DNA from: Microglena sp. YARC
Lineage: Eukaryota; Chlorophyta; Chlorophyceae; Chlamydomonadales; Chlamydomonadaceae
Length of the DNA stretch: 64,000 nt
Direction of reading: 5' to 3'
Assembly: GCA_022414725.1 (NCBI GenBank)
Contig: CM039464.1
Span: 24,021,532 to 24,085,531 of the forward strand
The translations under genes and the position numbers were made by a program. The notes below the pieces were generated by a model. That model did no database searches and had not been told where the DNA came from. It saw nothing but the letters and a program-made list of their open reading frames with translations. Shown in pieces: positions 1 to 10,800 of this stretch (the stretch's first letter is position 1; each line of letters begins with the position of its first letter).

Positions 1-60
1 AGAAGAAAAGTAGGGGGAAAGCAATCCTAAAACCAGTCAAGGCGTAGGTATGACATCTGC

Positions 61-2084
61 TGAAAAAACTGTCTGAACAGTATCCGAAGCTCTTCTTGCA
101 CGTATCCGCTGATGCAATGGGACAACAAGAAGACTAATCTTCCTCAGTCACGCCACTTCTCACATACAAAGAAGACTGCAGGAGGTGATCTTCTAAAGAC
201 ACGCATCATGTGTGAGTACAAATACAGCGCACGTAGGACATGTCCTCCCGATCATAATCGGGAGCATACACAGTATTTAAAACTTGAAATGATTACTTAA
301 CAAAATAATGCTAATATTCTGACTTCATGTTTCCTTCTATGTTAACTCAGGATTATTCTCCCAGGAAGAGCTTCATTGGTTATTGGGCTTTTCCATTCTA
401 CTCGCAGTCCATCAATCTGACTATATCATGCTTCCAACATTTCTTCAACCGGGTCCTTGAAGAAGAGGGGCAGCTTCCACCGTATTGCTTCTTGCAAATG
501 GACAACGCGTGGCAAAGACAACAAGAACGCTTTCATGTTCGCATACTTGTCCTTGCTGGTTGAGATGAACTGGTTTGAGGAGGTGTACGTCCATTTCCTC
601 CCTCCCGACACACACATAGCAATCTTGACCAAAAGTACTCTGTGATCTCGCAAGGGTTAAAGAACATGGAAGTGTACACCCTGGACCATCTGACATGGGC
701 ATTGTTGGTAACTTATTCAAGAGAATGGGCCCTTACACAAGGCAAGACGTCGTGACCTCTATAGGGGACTTCTCCGCTGTCCTCCTAGACAACGTTTACA
801 AGTTGTCTCGGACATGGCAGGCACTAGCACCGTCAAAGGAGTTAATCGCCGTTTACACGCATTCAAGATAACGAAAGGTCCCAACGGAGAGTCGTAGAAT
901 ACTTGATATACTATATTTACAAAATTAAATGCTTTACCGTGCGTGTACTGTACTGTCTGCACAATGCTCGCCGATTATGCTCGGTGTCACGACCGCACTG
1001 CAGACCCGTAGCTGATGTCCGTGTACGACACGCAGTGGAGGACCTTCTGGTTCTAGAACCAGCAGTCGATGACAGCAGCCGATGGATGAACCAGCAGCCG
1101 ATTGCCCATCCCATGCCCAGTCCTTCAAAACTATATTGCCGAGATGCTTCGTGAAAACTTGGGGAAGCCCAGCAATAAGTGGTGGACTGATTTCTTCAAA
1201 GTTGAGAAGAGTTATTGGAGCACTCAACCAGATGATGCTGTGACTGGGAGTACCCGAAAGAACCAACATTTTGTCGACTTCCCATCGGAGTTGTCAGCAA
1301 CCAGTCGTTGTTCTGACACAGTCTGAGAAATCAATGGCCCAAGCGCTTGATAAGCAGCATTGGATGACTTGTCCATGGATGTGCCAGACCTTTTACCTGC
1401 AAGTAACGAGATTGCCAAGACTATGAAGTTGCACCACACTTTGGAACTAATATGGAAAGCCAGAGGAGGAGGATGTGTTGTACTTATATTCTTCACAAGG
1501 ACGATAAAGCCGGATAGAAAGAATAGCCTACCGAGCCCACTACTGATTGGTTGTTGTCATGTCGCTGTGGTTCAAGGTACAAATGGATGACTCTAGCGGA
1601 TTGAGAGGATAGGACGTGGTGGAGGTCAAATCACTACCAGTGAATGGAGAAGTGGAATGTGTGTATTTAAAGCCCTTGTACTTTGGGGGTCAGAAGTTGC
1701 ATTGTACACTAAACACCAATACCCAACTTCCCAGAAAGATTGGATGGACCACAAGCTTGTGACCTCATTACCGTGGGCGGTAGGAGAAAAGCAACATGGA
1801 CGGCGATATTTCCCATTGACGCATTTCAATTTAGGCTGCGAAAACCCACCAAGGCGTATCGAAGATCCAGAGAAAGTACCACACAAGCATGCTCCTAGCT
1901 TGTCAATCCATGAGAAGGACACCAGGGCAGAGCTGTGCAATCGGATGGAGACAATGCAGACATTGCTGAGGAGGAGGAGATGGAGGAGGAGGAAGATGGG
2001 GATGGGACATGGATGAGGAGAAGGAGGAGGAAGAGGAGACGAGGAGGGGGGGGAGGAGGAGGAGTAAAGATGTTTGACACATAG
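61..2084 (+). pseudogene. DUF7869-type transposon gene, copy 1 (broken)
   Basis: The coding pieces resemble the eukaryotic transposon-associated DUF7869 family, recognised from memory: a KTNLPQS/ELLKTRI-like block, then a Leu-Gln-Met-Asp-Asn block (about 490-505), then VEMNWFEEVYVHFL (about 560-600) followed in copy 2 by GHTHSNLDQK. The second exon (351-600), containing the putative acidic core, is present only in this copy. The gene ends in an acidic Glu-rich tail coded by GGA/GAG repeats (1,960-2,066) and a stop near 2084. Several single-base indels break the frame, and a deletion removes the end of intron 2 plus the next exon. The product's activity is not established; a role in transposition is inference. 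It cannot make a full protein as it stands. Confidence 0.6.
212..350 (+). other. Predicted spliceosomal intron with a palindrome
   Basis: The donor is GTGAGT at 212 and the acceptor AACTCAG ends at 350; removing the 139 nt joins two DUF7869-like blocks. The intron carries the perfect palindrome CTCCCGATCATAATCGGGAG at about 244-263, the reverse orientation of the repeat unit that forms the arrays at 38.6-43.5 kb. Splicing is inferred, not shown. Confidence 0.6.
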
Positions 2085-2099
2085 CCTTTTACTAAAATT

Positions 2100-2447
2100 A
2101 GAAAAATTAAATGAATTTACTTTACGATTTTATTGTAAGATGTAAAAAGCTGAATTCTGCCTGCCGCCTTATAACCGTCCGCTTTCCTTTATTTCTTACA
2201 ATTATAATTGTAAGACACGAATTGATGTTAACACCTTTTGTTACAAAATATGGCATTTCAACCCTTCGTTTGTAACATTCCGCAATCTGTACGTTTCTCC
2301 GTCTTTTCAAGCTCATTTCAAGCATATTTTGTCAAAATTGACTACAATCTTACGTTTTTATCGTAAGATTGCATTTGAAAAGCATCAAAAGACCCCCCAA
2401 AAGTGATTGTAAGATTGGAAATCCGTTCGGAAGCAGGAACGCCCATT
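2100..2447. repeat. Subterminal palindromes and terminal inverted sequence, copy 1
   Basis: AT-rich terminal region of the transposon. It holds the perfect 20-nt palindrome CTTACAATTATAATTGTAAG at about 2195 and a hairpin with CAATCTTACG arms at about 2345-2374. It ends in a terminal sequence that is the reverse complement of AATGGGCGTTCCTGCTTCCG. The same arrangement occurs at 45,985-46,328 and, mirrored, at 36,418-36,680. Confidence 0.7.
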
Positions 2448-3693
2448 AGAGTTTGCAGGTGCAGCCCGGTTCATTGTACAACAAGGCGGTGGCAGCACGC
2501 CTTGGGCGCGCGAAGCCACTCACAAGTCTGTCTTCCGAATTCGAGACAGTATGTGACGAACAAGGTGAGGCTGGGGAGGGGAAGATGCCAAACCCGTACT
2601 TCAAGAATCGCCAATGGTTGCTTCAATGCCCCAAAAGCGTACGCCAAAGTGCAATCAAGGCTGCCTTGCAAACATCAAGGCTTGCTTTTTCGAATCTGAA
2701 AGCAGCAGTAACATCAAGCACTTTTCAGCTCCGTTCAGACGGGAAGAAGACAGAGCCTTGACGTGGGTTGGGTCATTGAGATGGATCAGAAGAACTTTCC
2801 AAGGATGGCGACAAACTCTTCATCTTCAAAGACATATTGGGCAACATGCGCTACTTCGGTAGCAAACAACTCCCCACAAGTTGATGCCTGAGTAAACCCA
2901 CCCACGATCCAAAGTCCACAAATCACGATTCCGAATATTTCGCTCGTCTTGTCTGTCGCGTGCCAGATCACAGGACAGGAGGCCAGAGCGGAAGCCTGTC
3001 CATACAAGTTTAGTTTTTTAGCACCCTGTCCAACAAGTTGCAACTGCATCCATCGACCCAGGCGTCCGAAAGACAATGGTCACTACTCACCTGAGAATGA
3101 GGAATCCTCATGCTTGGTCAGGACAGGCATCCGACCTTGTCAAACTCCTGCTGTTTCATGACAAAGCTGCAGTCAAGGCTTGGAGACTGAGAAAACCTTA
3201 CGAACAAAAGACCGAGGATGAAGATAAAAATGCAGATGATTCGCATTCGCAAGAGAATGTTTACCTCAGAAAGAGTTTACGTCGGGGACAACGACCAGAC
3301 AACAAATTTCTTGGCCGCTCGCTACGATGTGTTTTTGCGTACCTCCCCCTCGTACCTCAATTGGAGACGGCGAAGATGACAATCAGTGCTGAACGGACTG
3401 CACAACCAAGGTTGCCCGTCAGATGCTGACTTTGAGCCACTCTGTGCTGTTCAATCGCTGAAGGAGAAGTGTGAAGAGTACGGACATGTTCTTCGCATGT
3501 GCTTGCAGCATTACACAAGTCAGACATGGCTCTATGTGCGGTTCTTAAAACAAGTGTGGAGAGACATACACCTGCAAGAACTGTCAATTCACATGCGACA
3601 GAGACATTGTGGGGGCAGCTGGCATCTTTCCCTGAAGGCAGTTTCGAACAGAAAAAATCCCTGTTCGTAAAAGACAGCATCCCCGGGAGTTGA
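2448..3693 (+). pseudogene. Fanzor/TnpB-family RNA-guided nuclease remnant, N-terminus lost
   Basis: The pieces match the Fanzor/TnpB (OrfB, IS605) family, which is known to include RNA-guided DNA endonucleases. In order: an AARF plus YNKAVAA block near the start, a WLLQCPKSVRQSAIKAAL helix block (2,610-2,670), DILGNMRYFGSKQLP (about 2,830-2,875), the RuvC-I-like SIDPGVRK (about 3,047-3,070), a long charged helical stretch, and the C-terminal zinc/RuvC-III block CKNCQFTCDRDIVGA (about 3,568-3,620), then a stop near 3693. About 410 codons remain. The frame shifts several times and a TAA interrupts the first zinc Cys pair region, so it is dead as written. The 5' end is cut at 2447 by the transposon. 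Fanzors occur in eukaryotes and in giant viruses, so the source may be either. Confidence 0.75.
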
Positions 3694-4577
3694 CCCCTAT
3701 GCATACCCCTATGGAGAATTCATTGTCTTTCTTACTACATGTCCCCTGGACCCCCGGATGTGTAATAAGAAATTCATAGGTTCGAGGATATACGGTAGCT
3801 TAAATTCAACGGCACAAATATTTGTCCTCGCCTTTAGCTTATCTACCCATTGGTTCTAGGTCACCGGTAGGCCGCGTCCCACAAATTGCGTCTCCCTGCG
3901 CGCTGTAGTTTCATTTTAATGTTCCTTTGAATGTACTGTATTCAACATTTTGACATCATGAGTACATCTCATCGAATATCATAAAATCAGGACAAAGAGC
4001 TCAGTAGCGACATACATTCGCCTCGTCCTCCTCCTAATATTCCCCTAATCAGTGTTGTTGTATCCAAAAATGACGAGCGCCGCCACATCCCACTCATGAT
4101 GACGGAGAATGGAGCAAGAACAACAAAATAAATCTCCGCGCCGACAGTTTATCGCTATCCAATCGTTGTGCAGCCGAAGTCGTGCATGCTTCTTCTTCCA
4201 CATATTGGGCGTTATCCCCTACACCATCGTGCAACCCCCAGCCACGTTGTCCATCATAGTTTTAGCGACCGCCCGCATCTCCGGGGCGCACGCTGAATCC
4301 TTGCGTCACATGAGTTTCACGTTGATGGGTACACGCACCCGCACGAGGCATCCTTCTACGCTGTATCGCAGTACGTTGGATGCGTCTTAGCGCAATGTAC
4401 CTCTCGCTCATGATGCCCCGCGGCGTCAGCGTGGGGGACCTGGCTTAGGATGCTTCTCTCCAAGCGAAGGATCACAGACAGGCGCGTGCTGGGGCTATCG
4501 AAGGGCCGAACGTTCGTGTTCACACTGTGCGTCTTCGCGGTCGTTTGTACACTCAAAACAAGCAGCGGGTACGGTAC
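3694..4577. other. Non-coding stretch after Fanzor remnant
   Basis: No convincing gene. Bases 3,694-3,905 are where a Fanzor guide RNA and right transposon end would be expected; the motif GTCCCACAAATTGCGTCTCC at about 3,877-3,896 recurs as GTCCCACAAATTGTGTCTCC at 55,185-55,204, suggesting an element boundary. A TIR-like GTTTCATTTTAATGTTCC lies at about 3,908. Open frames at 4,109-4,390 and on the other strand at 4,356-4,721 have no recognisable content. Confidence 0.4.
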
Positions 4578-4796
4578 CATCGGTCTTACAGTCGGCGAAA
4601 CAGTAAAAATGAAACATATATCAGATGGAAATAAATGTACGACATCGCCGTTAGAAAATTGGCGTTTAAGAATGGTCGCTGACTTGGGTGTGTTAGTAAA
4701 AACTTCTGTGTTTACGAACAATCAGTCGTTCTACTCTGTGGAGGTGGAAACGCTTTGGAGTAAATCGAAAACGACGTGAATTTGTAAGCAACCTTT

Positions 4797-5400
4797 TTGA
4801 GACGAATAAGATTTGTTAAAATCGTTTTTATTTCAACTCAATGCACAACAGCAAGACCACCCCCGTTGTTGCTTTTTTCAAAAGTACTCACAAGTGTACG
4901 ATTATCAACTAAAAACAGTGTATCGTTTCATAAAACTCATTGGTTTTACAAGAAAAAGGAGCAAAACTCCTGTGGACAATGTAAAGGGACTTAGTTCCAC
5001 TGTCAATGAATTTTGTAGTAGGTACAAGGAGACAATCAATGCTGGGAAAATTTTAGTATCCGTTGACGAATGTGGGTTTAGTGAGCGTCTCAAGCCCACA
5101 TTATGGGTATTCCCCTGCCTAGGCAAAACCTGTTATCGTTACCCAAAACTACTGGTGGGTGGGTACACCACAGTTTGTTGATGGCAGTTTTTCAGATGTA
5201 GGAAAGAGTTCGTTGTGAGAAAAGGATCTGTGAAGAAGACGGACTTCGTGCATTTATGAATCATGAGTTTGTGCAATAAACTCATGTAGTAATAATGGAC
5301 AATGCCAGTATCCATAAGAAATTGTCCTCAGTCACCCCGTCAATATTTGTTACACACCTCCTTACAGTCCAGAATTCAATGCTATTAGCTATGCTTCGCT
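4797..5400 (+). pseudogene. Tc1/mariner-superfamily DDE transposase remnant
   Basis: The three DDE/D blocks are recognisable in order: VSVDECGF (about 5,056-5,079), VIMDNASIHK (about 5,288-5,317) and TPPYSPEFNAI (about 5,353-5,385). The final catalytic position after NAI is Ser rather than the usual Glu or Asp. Upstream is a helix-rich DNA-binding-like part with GFTRKRSK. The second and third blocks sit in different frames from the first, and stops occur between them, so the gene is inactive. The family normally cuts and pastes at TA dinucleotides, which fits the TA-flanked ends seen here and at 46.5 and 55.2 kb. Confidence 0.65.
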
Positions 5401-5459
5401 AAGGTGAGAGAGACTTTCGTCGTTTGAACTACATACCGAAATGACCGAAAATACCGAAT

Positions 5460-6180
5460 ACGCTAAGTTTTCTGACGAGTGGTGGAGATTGGCTTTGCGA
5501 CGCCGAGAATCCCGTGACAACTTGCAGGCGTTACATCGGAAAACGAAAGGTCAAAGACTCTTTCTGGGCTGGGTATCAAGCCCGGTGCATGATGAAAGAA
5601 CTTCCTGATATGAAGGTTTAGCGGCCTACGATCTGCCATCACGAAACTGAAGCCTACTCCGGACCGGGAGAAAGTTGCAGTTCCCACTGGCCATGTTCGC
5701 ATCGTGTAAAAGAATTTTCAAAAGAGCGACGTTTCTGTGACAGATGAGTTCAAAACGACTCTTATGTCGTGGGAGACGGGTAAAGAAAAAGAACGTGTTT
5801 ACAAGATCCCAAGCGTTTGTTCAGCAGACGTGAAGCTTAGGCTTGGTGGTGAACGTTTTTGGTCACACGAAATCCGAAAACGATCCAAAGTCGCTGATTG
5901 CGACCACTTAGGGGTAAGGTTGTACAATAACGTAAAGGCGCACAAGAGAGCCAGCACAGGAGGGTGGCTTCGCCACTTCCCTTGCTCGATTCTCAAAAAT
6001 CGATCGAGCGGTACCAGAGGTACGAGGACTGCGATTCTCTCCAGAAACATGCATCTTACTCGGACCGGGATCGCTCTTCTGCTCTCACAATCGCAAGCTT
6101 GCACTGCATGGAATGATGGGTCTAGACACCTACTTCCATTTGCCCACAGCAGCTCTTTGTTTGTTGATGAATAAAAACTC
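5460..6180 (+). pseudogene. Unrecognised gene remnant shared with the 46.5-kb element
   Basis: Not recognised. Translated pieces contain SWETGKEKERVYKIPS (about 5,767-5,814) and LFCSHNRKLALHG (about 6,077-6,115). Both recur, more diverged, on the minus strand at 46,580-46,760, where the second reads LLCSHNRKAALHG. The two copies share context: each lies inside a TA-flanked element with CAGTC...AATGAAAC-type ends. This suggests a cargo or second transposon gene. Frame changes and stops break it. Confidence 0.4.
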
Positions 6181-6295
6181 GTATTGTTGTAGACACCACT
6201 CGGGTCCCCTCCGGTGGTCCGACAACATTAGTTACACCGCAAGGTGTGCCGTACACGAAGCGTTTCATTTAAGTATTCGTTGACTGTATCATGAT

Positions 6296-6659
6296 CGGAC
6301 TGGCTCTCCTTGCACCAGCCCTTGCCATAGACCGCTCACGGCGGTTGCAATGAATCCTGCCCGCGTGTTGCAAGTCCGACGTCTCAACGAGGGCGCCAGG
6401 ATGCAAGGAGAGTTCCTGGCGTGTACGTGGAGCCGAGATGCTCGGCGCCACGTTGTCCGCCGATATGCGTGCTCCTGTGCTTCGGCCTCCTGTGGCAGAG
6501 GTTCCTTTTACCCGTACAGTGTGAAGAAGTTATACGCGCATCGTGGAAGCCGCAAGACACCCACCCTTTGTAACGTACTCATTGGTGCGGGAGATTGAAC
6601 CGCAATTCCTCGCGTAAACCCCTAAACCACAGTTAACACAGCATGAATCGGTGACAAAC
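6296..6659. other. No gene recognised
   Basis: GC-rich stretch with short open frames on both strands and no recognisable domain. It precedes a long microsatellite. Confidence 0.4.
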
Positions 6660-6855
<196 letters not shown>

Positions 6856-7161
6856 AGGTCAGAGACAATTTCAAACCATTCGCGCTGACCGATGAGACAG
6901 AATGGGCGATATTCATTAAATCCAACACATTCACGTTATTATATGCGCAGCAGAGCTGAGAAACGGCGCTTTGAATTCATCTGGACGGGCAAGAGGAATC
7001 TACTGAAAAACATGACGACCATCTTGAACAAATGCCGAAGATCAAGACGAAGAAGATGTAGATGATAGTTTATACAATCACTGTAGTTAATTGGATTGGA
7101 TGGGACACACGTCCACATTGTAACATATTTTCTCTCTCTCTCACACACAACATCTCGACAT

Positions 7162-7329
7162 AATGGCGTTCCAGACTCCCGGCGATTTTTACTGGTTTGC
7201 GAAACATGTCTGGAGCGGAATTGTGATTCCTCTGGGCTGAAATATCTCAGGCTAGCGAGTCTTTCTGGAGGCTCTAAATTCTGAGTAGACATTTCAAAAA
7301 AATCGCCGCCGGGCAGGCAGGACGCCATT
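7162..7329. mobile_element. MITE, AATGGGCGTTCC-end family, with ACAT target duplication
   Basis: The 168-bp element starts AATGGCGTTCCAGACTCCCGG and ends as its inverse (CCGGGCAGGCAGGACGCCATT). It is flanked on both sides by ACAT (7,158-7,161 and 7,330-7,333), a clean 4-bp target-site duplication. The interior matches the elements at 13,775-13,950, 32,135-32,237, 52,825-52,994 and 55,008-55,176. It has no coding capacity. Its outer 11-12 bp match the ends of the 9.9-kb transposon, which also makes a 4-bp duplication. Confidence 0.85.
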
Positions 7330-7333
7330 ACAT

Positions 7334-8132
7334 CTCAAAAATTTAGTAGGATCCTGCCTGAGAGACGCTTTTCAATTTCGTCCCTTTCATACATGTAGGG
7401 ACGTTCTTGTTCACGTGCATGTTCCTCATTTGCCAAGTCATTGATTACATCACTGACAATTTGGGTCTCCTTATTCGATATGTTGTTCAGTGATTCAATG
7501 AAGTCTCGAAGATTTTCTTACGCTCTTTCTGACTGTTCTGAATGCGCTTGCCGATACTTGAACATACATGAATCTTCGATGCAACCCTGGTGCTTCTCAC
7601 ACCCTTCATTTCCGTCCCCCACAAAAACTCGTGGCCATCTTTGTTAAGGTTGTGATGAAAAACGCTCCGAGGGCATCCCGTAAACGTAATTCAGACAGTG
7701 CGAATACAATCTCGGGAGGGGGAGATCTTACACATCACTCTTTCGCTGCAAATATTAAACATTTGTGCTTGATACAAATGTACTTACTTACTTACTGACG
7801 CGAATTATTTTTAGTGCAATCGTCCGCGAGTCAATGACCCACTGAGCTGGCCGGAACACACATTGCGGACAATCTTTATCTGCAGACAGGCTCTCTCGAT
7901 TATTCCAAGTCTTCATCAGAACACACGATTTGCAGCAGTTGATACAATGTATAAAAAGGTTACGAACAAACAACTACTAAAGTGCTTACTCGCACACTTA
8001 CGATAACACATATATTTTGATGAAAGTGCTTACCCCAATCGTGTTGAAAATAAAAGGCATATTACAATTCACACTATAAATCCACAGTGGACCGCCAAGA
8101 GCTACCATGGTAATCCTTCGCACAACAGCAAC
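7334..8132. other. No gene recognised upstream of D5 copy 1
   Basis: Only short open frames without recognisable motifs. A short TTAC/TTACTTAC tract lies near 7,785. Confidence 0.4.
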
Positions 8133-10800
8133 ATGATGGCAAGCGCGCCCATCTCTCCGCAAACTGGACTGAGCAGGCACTTCACCTTTCTATCCCAGCG
8201 CCGGTACATAAAGGGACGAATTCACACACACCGGCATGGGGGAGGACGCTCGTGCAGTGCAGGATCATACTACATATCCGCATCCGACCAGGAAGATTTC
8301 CACCGTCTGTACCGTGAACAGTAAATGCAGGCGCACCGGATCTCTCGCTCACAAGAGAAGCACCGCCACATCGGACCGCCCGTCGTCATTGACCTAGCAC
8401 CTGAGACTTGATTCGGGATGTATTGGAGCAGGGCATTCTCCTGACAAGTCCATAGTGGACATTCGCTCATTGGCACCTCAGATATGCAAAATATACCTTT
8501 TCAACGCATCGAGAATTTGTCGACGCTCCGCGCATCCGTTTCTTTGTCATTGTCCCGATCCAAGGCCTTATGCTCTTCAAGAGCGGCGTGCTAAAGGACG
8601 GACTGCACATCATCGTCCCGGAACATCGTGACCCGCACCGAGTGCAGTACCTCCTCAGACAGAAGGTCCTATGACTATCGGCCCTGTTCTCCACACACAT
8701 CCCTGGCTTGTTATCGCACATCGAGATGTCGTGACGAGGCAGTCATCGAAAAGAACAACTGGATGATGTTACGAAGTCGAAAACCTGGTGCCACGCCGTA
8801 CACCGTGCACAGCGTGCTAGAGTGGGACTCCGTCTCCTCCACTAGCGGACCTCCGTCCCGATAGCGGAAGACGGACAACATCTCTCAGACATACTCTCTA
8901 TTCCGGAATAAGTACACCGAGAGCGAGCTAAGAGAGATAGTCTTGATTCTGACTGAGGTGACTGTATTCTCACGCACACGAGAACATCGCAACAGAATGC
9001 GAGAGACATCCAGAATGTAGTCATGCAGGAAGACGATTTAGGAACAACCACGTCTCCGCCGATGAGTTCCTTCGCATTTTCCCCAGATTGTGATGATGCT
9101 TCTCCAGCTCGCGCCGACTGCTACAACGAGTGGGTCGCGTAGCCGTTCCCACGTGGTCTGCGCAATATAGATCATCGCCTACTAGACAAAGTGGGTGGAG
9201 AATTCAGCCAACAGTCGCCAAAGTATGTGAACACCGAGTGCGCTCGTTTGTGGAACAAGATGCGCACAGGCGGACTCGGGATAGGCACACTACATATAGT
9301 GGGCGAAACACGACAACCCCGAGGCGTACCTGAACCTTATCCGCAATGATCTTCACTCGCTCATCATGCAGAGCTCGAAACGGACGCATTATGACGTCGC
9401 TCGCGTGGTGCACCACATGTATCGCTATGATTACGTGTGCGCTTCCATCAAGATGCGCATCTGGTACGAGTTCAGGAACCATCGATGGCACAGAGGACGT
9501 CGATTCCGCATACACTCTACCGGCAAGATCAGCACCAAATCCCGGTCAGCGAAATACACCCGCGCTACCATGAACATTCAATCCATGTCCCTGACGGTTG
9601 ATGAGTCTCTGAGAAGTACAAAAAGGTATTGATCGAGCTGGCTCACAAACTCACCGCCGTATCCCTGCAGTTGAAGAAGACCGCTTTCAAGGACAACGTG
9701 ATGCGCGAGTGCTGAGTTGTCATGGTCGAGAAGTTCTGCGACCTCCTTGACAGCAACTGCTCTCTGGTGGGGTTCGAGAACGGAGATGTACAACTTGGAG
9801 CGTTTCGAGTTCCGTCATGTCGTCCTGACGACTACATTACCTTCTCGACGGTTGTGGGCGTACACCCCATTCCATCGCGACCACCCAGTTGGTCGCCGAA
9901 ATAAACAAGTTTCTTCGCCCAGACAGCACCCACGAGAGACGGTGCGCACGTACCTTCTAAGGACGCTCGCGGATTGTCTCTCAGGGCACATCCCGGTACG
10001 AGCGCATGAAACGTGTGGACAGGAAGCGATCGAACGCAAGTCCATCACGATCTCTCCTCATGGAAAAGTCGCTTCGGGGACTATTGCTGCAAGTCCCTGT
10101 CACTCTTCTTACGCGCCACGAGAGCGGCTAGCAACGCAGCCACTTCCGAAATCGCTTAGGGCCAAAGGCAGGCGTTCGCTGCTGCAGGAGCCATGCGAGA
10201 ACGAGCACCTGAACATCGACTAATGAAAGAGTTGTCGAGGAGATACCACTTCAGTGCAGAGTGGTACAAGCCCCCCGTTGAGTGGAAGCCGCAATTCAAG
10301 TTGTTTCAACAGTGCAACCATTTACCTTCGGTTCCTTCGGACGACGGAAGCACGTGGCGAGGCATACGCGTGATAGAGTTCAAGTCCAAGTTCGTGCCCA
10401 AGCCATCCCGGACTACACGCCTAACGAGTTCCCATGCGACCTTGATAACTATCGTCAAAGTGGAGCATTGGAAGTGAGCACTTCGTATCGATGCTGATAC
10501 AACATACATGGTCACGTTCTGGCAGCGCTCGAGAGCCTGAGCCCGTCATGGCGTGTTACTCACCAGTACCAGCGCGAACAACGATGCACCTTGCCGATTT
10601 CGTCGACAAGTGTGTAGAGAAGGTCGAAGGAGACACTGGTATCGGCGGAAACGCTCACGCTCGACGCAGCATTCGACGAGTGGAAGATATCTGATGAAAC
10701 AAGGCCGAGTCGGACGTATCACCGGGGCAACCAAAAGATCCGGAGAGTGCGATGAACAAGTACCTCGACCAGCGCTGAGACTGAAAAGGAATCAGTGTCA
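8133..10800 (+). pseudogene. D5-type primase-helicase, left copy (many frameshifts)
   Basis: This is the conserved Nucleocytoviricota D5 fusion of an archaeo-eukaryotic primase and an SF3 helicase, used in viral DNA replication. Its about 2.7 kb fits the usual near-900-residue length. Pieces in order: GPPVVIDL (about 8,370), an RIRFFVIVPI-like stretch and KDGLHIIVP (8,530-8,620), VQYLLRQKVL (8,643-8,672), the central HYDVARVVHHMYRYDY block (9,385-9,435) and the helicase part (10,000-10,700). At least ten frame changes break it. From about 8,590 it is the inverted copy of 59,997-57,754, and it supplies the N-terminal part hidden by the gap on the right. No intact reading of the Walker A block remains in this copy. 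Confidence 0.8.

Larger units (their letters stand above)
1..2447 (+). mobile_element. Right end of a large TIR transposon, copy 1
   Basis: This stretch is a direct, indel-rich copy of 43,684-46,328, the right part of the 9.9-kb element described below. It contains a DUF7869-type gene, then palindromes of the CTTACAAT type, and ends with the inverted terminal sequence that finishes GGAACGCCCATT at 2447. The next bases belong to a Fanzor gene whose N-terminus is missing, so the transposon appears to have inserted there. The left end of this copy lies outside the window. Relative to the other copy it lacks about 455 bp (the equivalent of roughly 44,438-44,890) but keeps about 220 bp (351-572) that the other copy has lost. 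Confidence 0.75.
4578..6290 (+). mobile_element. Tc1/mariner-like element (degenerate)
   Basis: The left end is TA followed by CAGTCGGCGAAACAGTAAAA at 4,581, and a related inverted end (ATTCGTTGACTG then TA) occurs at about 6,272-6,289. The two ends are only partly similar, so the outer limits are uncertain. Inside is a DDE transposase remnant (4,797-5,400) and an unrecognised second gene remnant. The first 110 bp are also found alone at 25,490-25,592 and 29,610-29,697. Confidence 0.5.
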
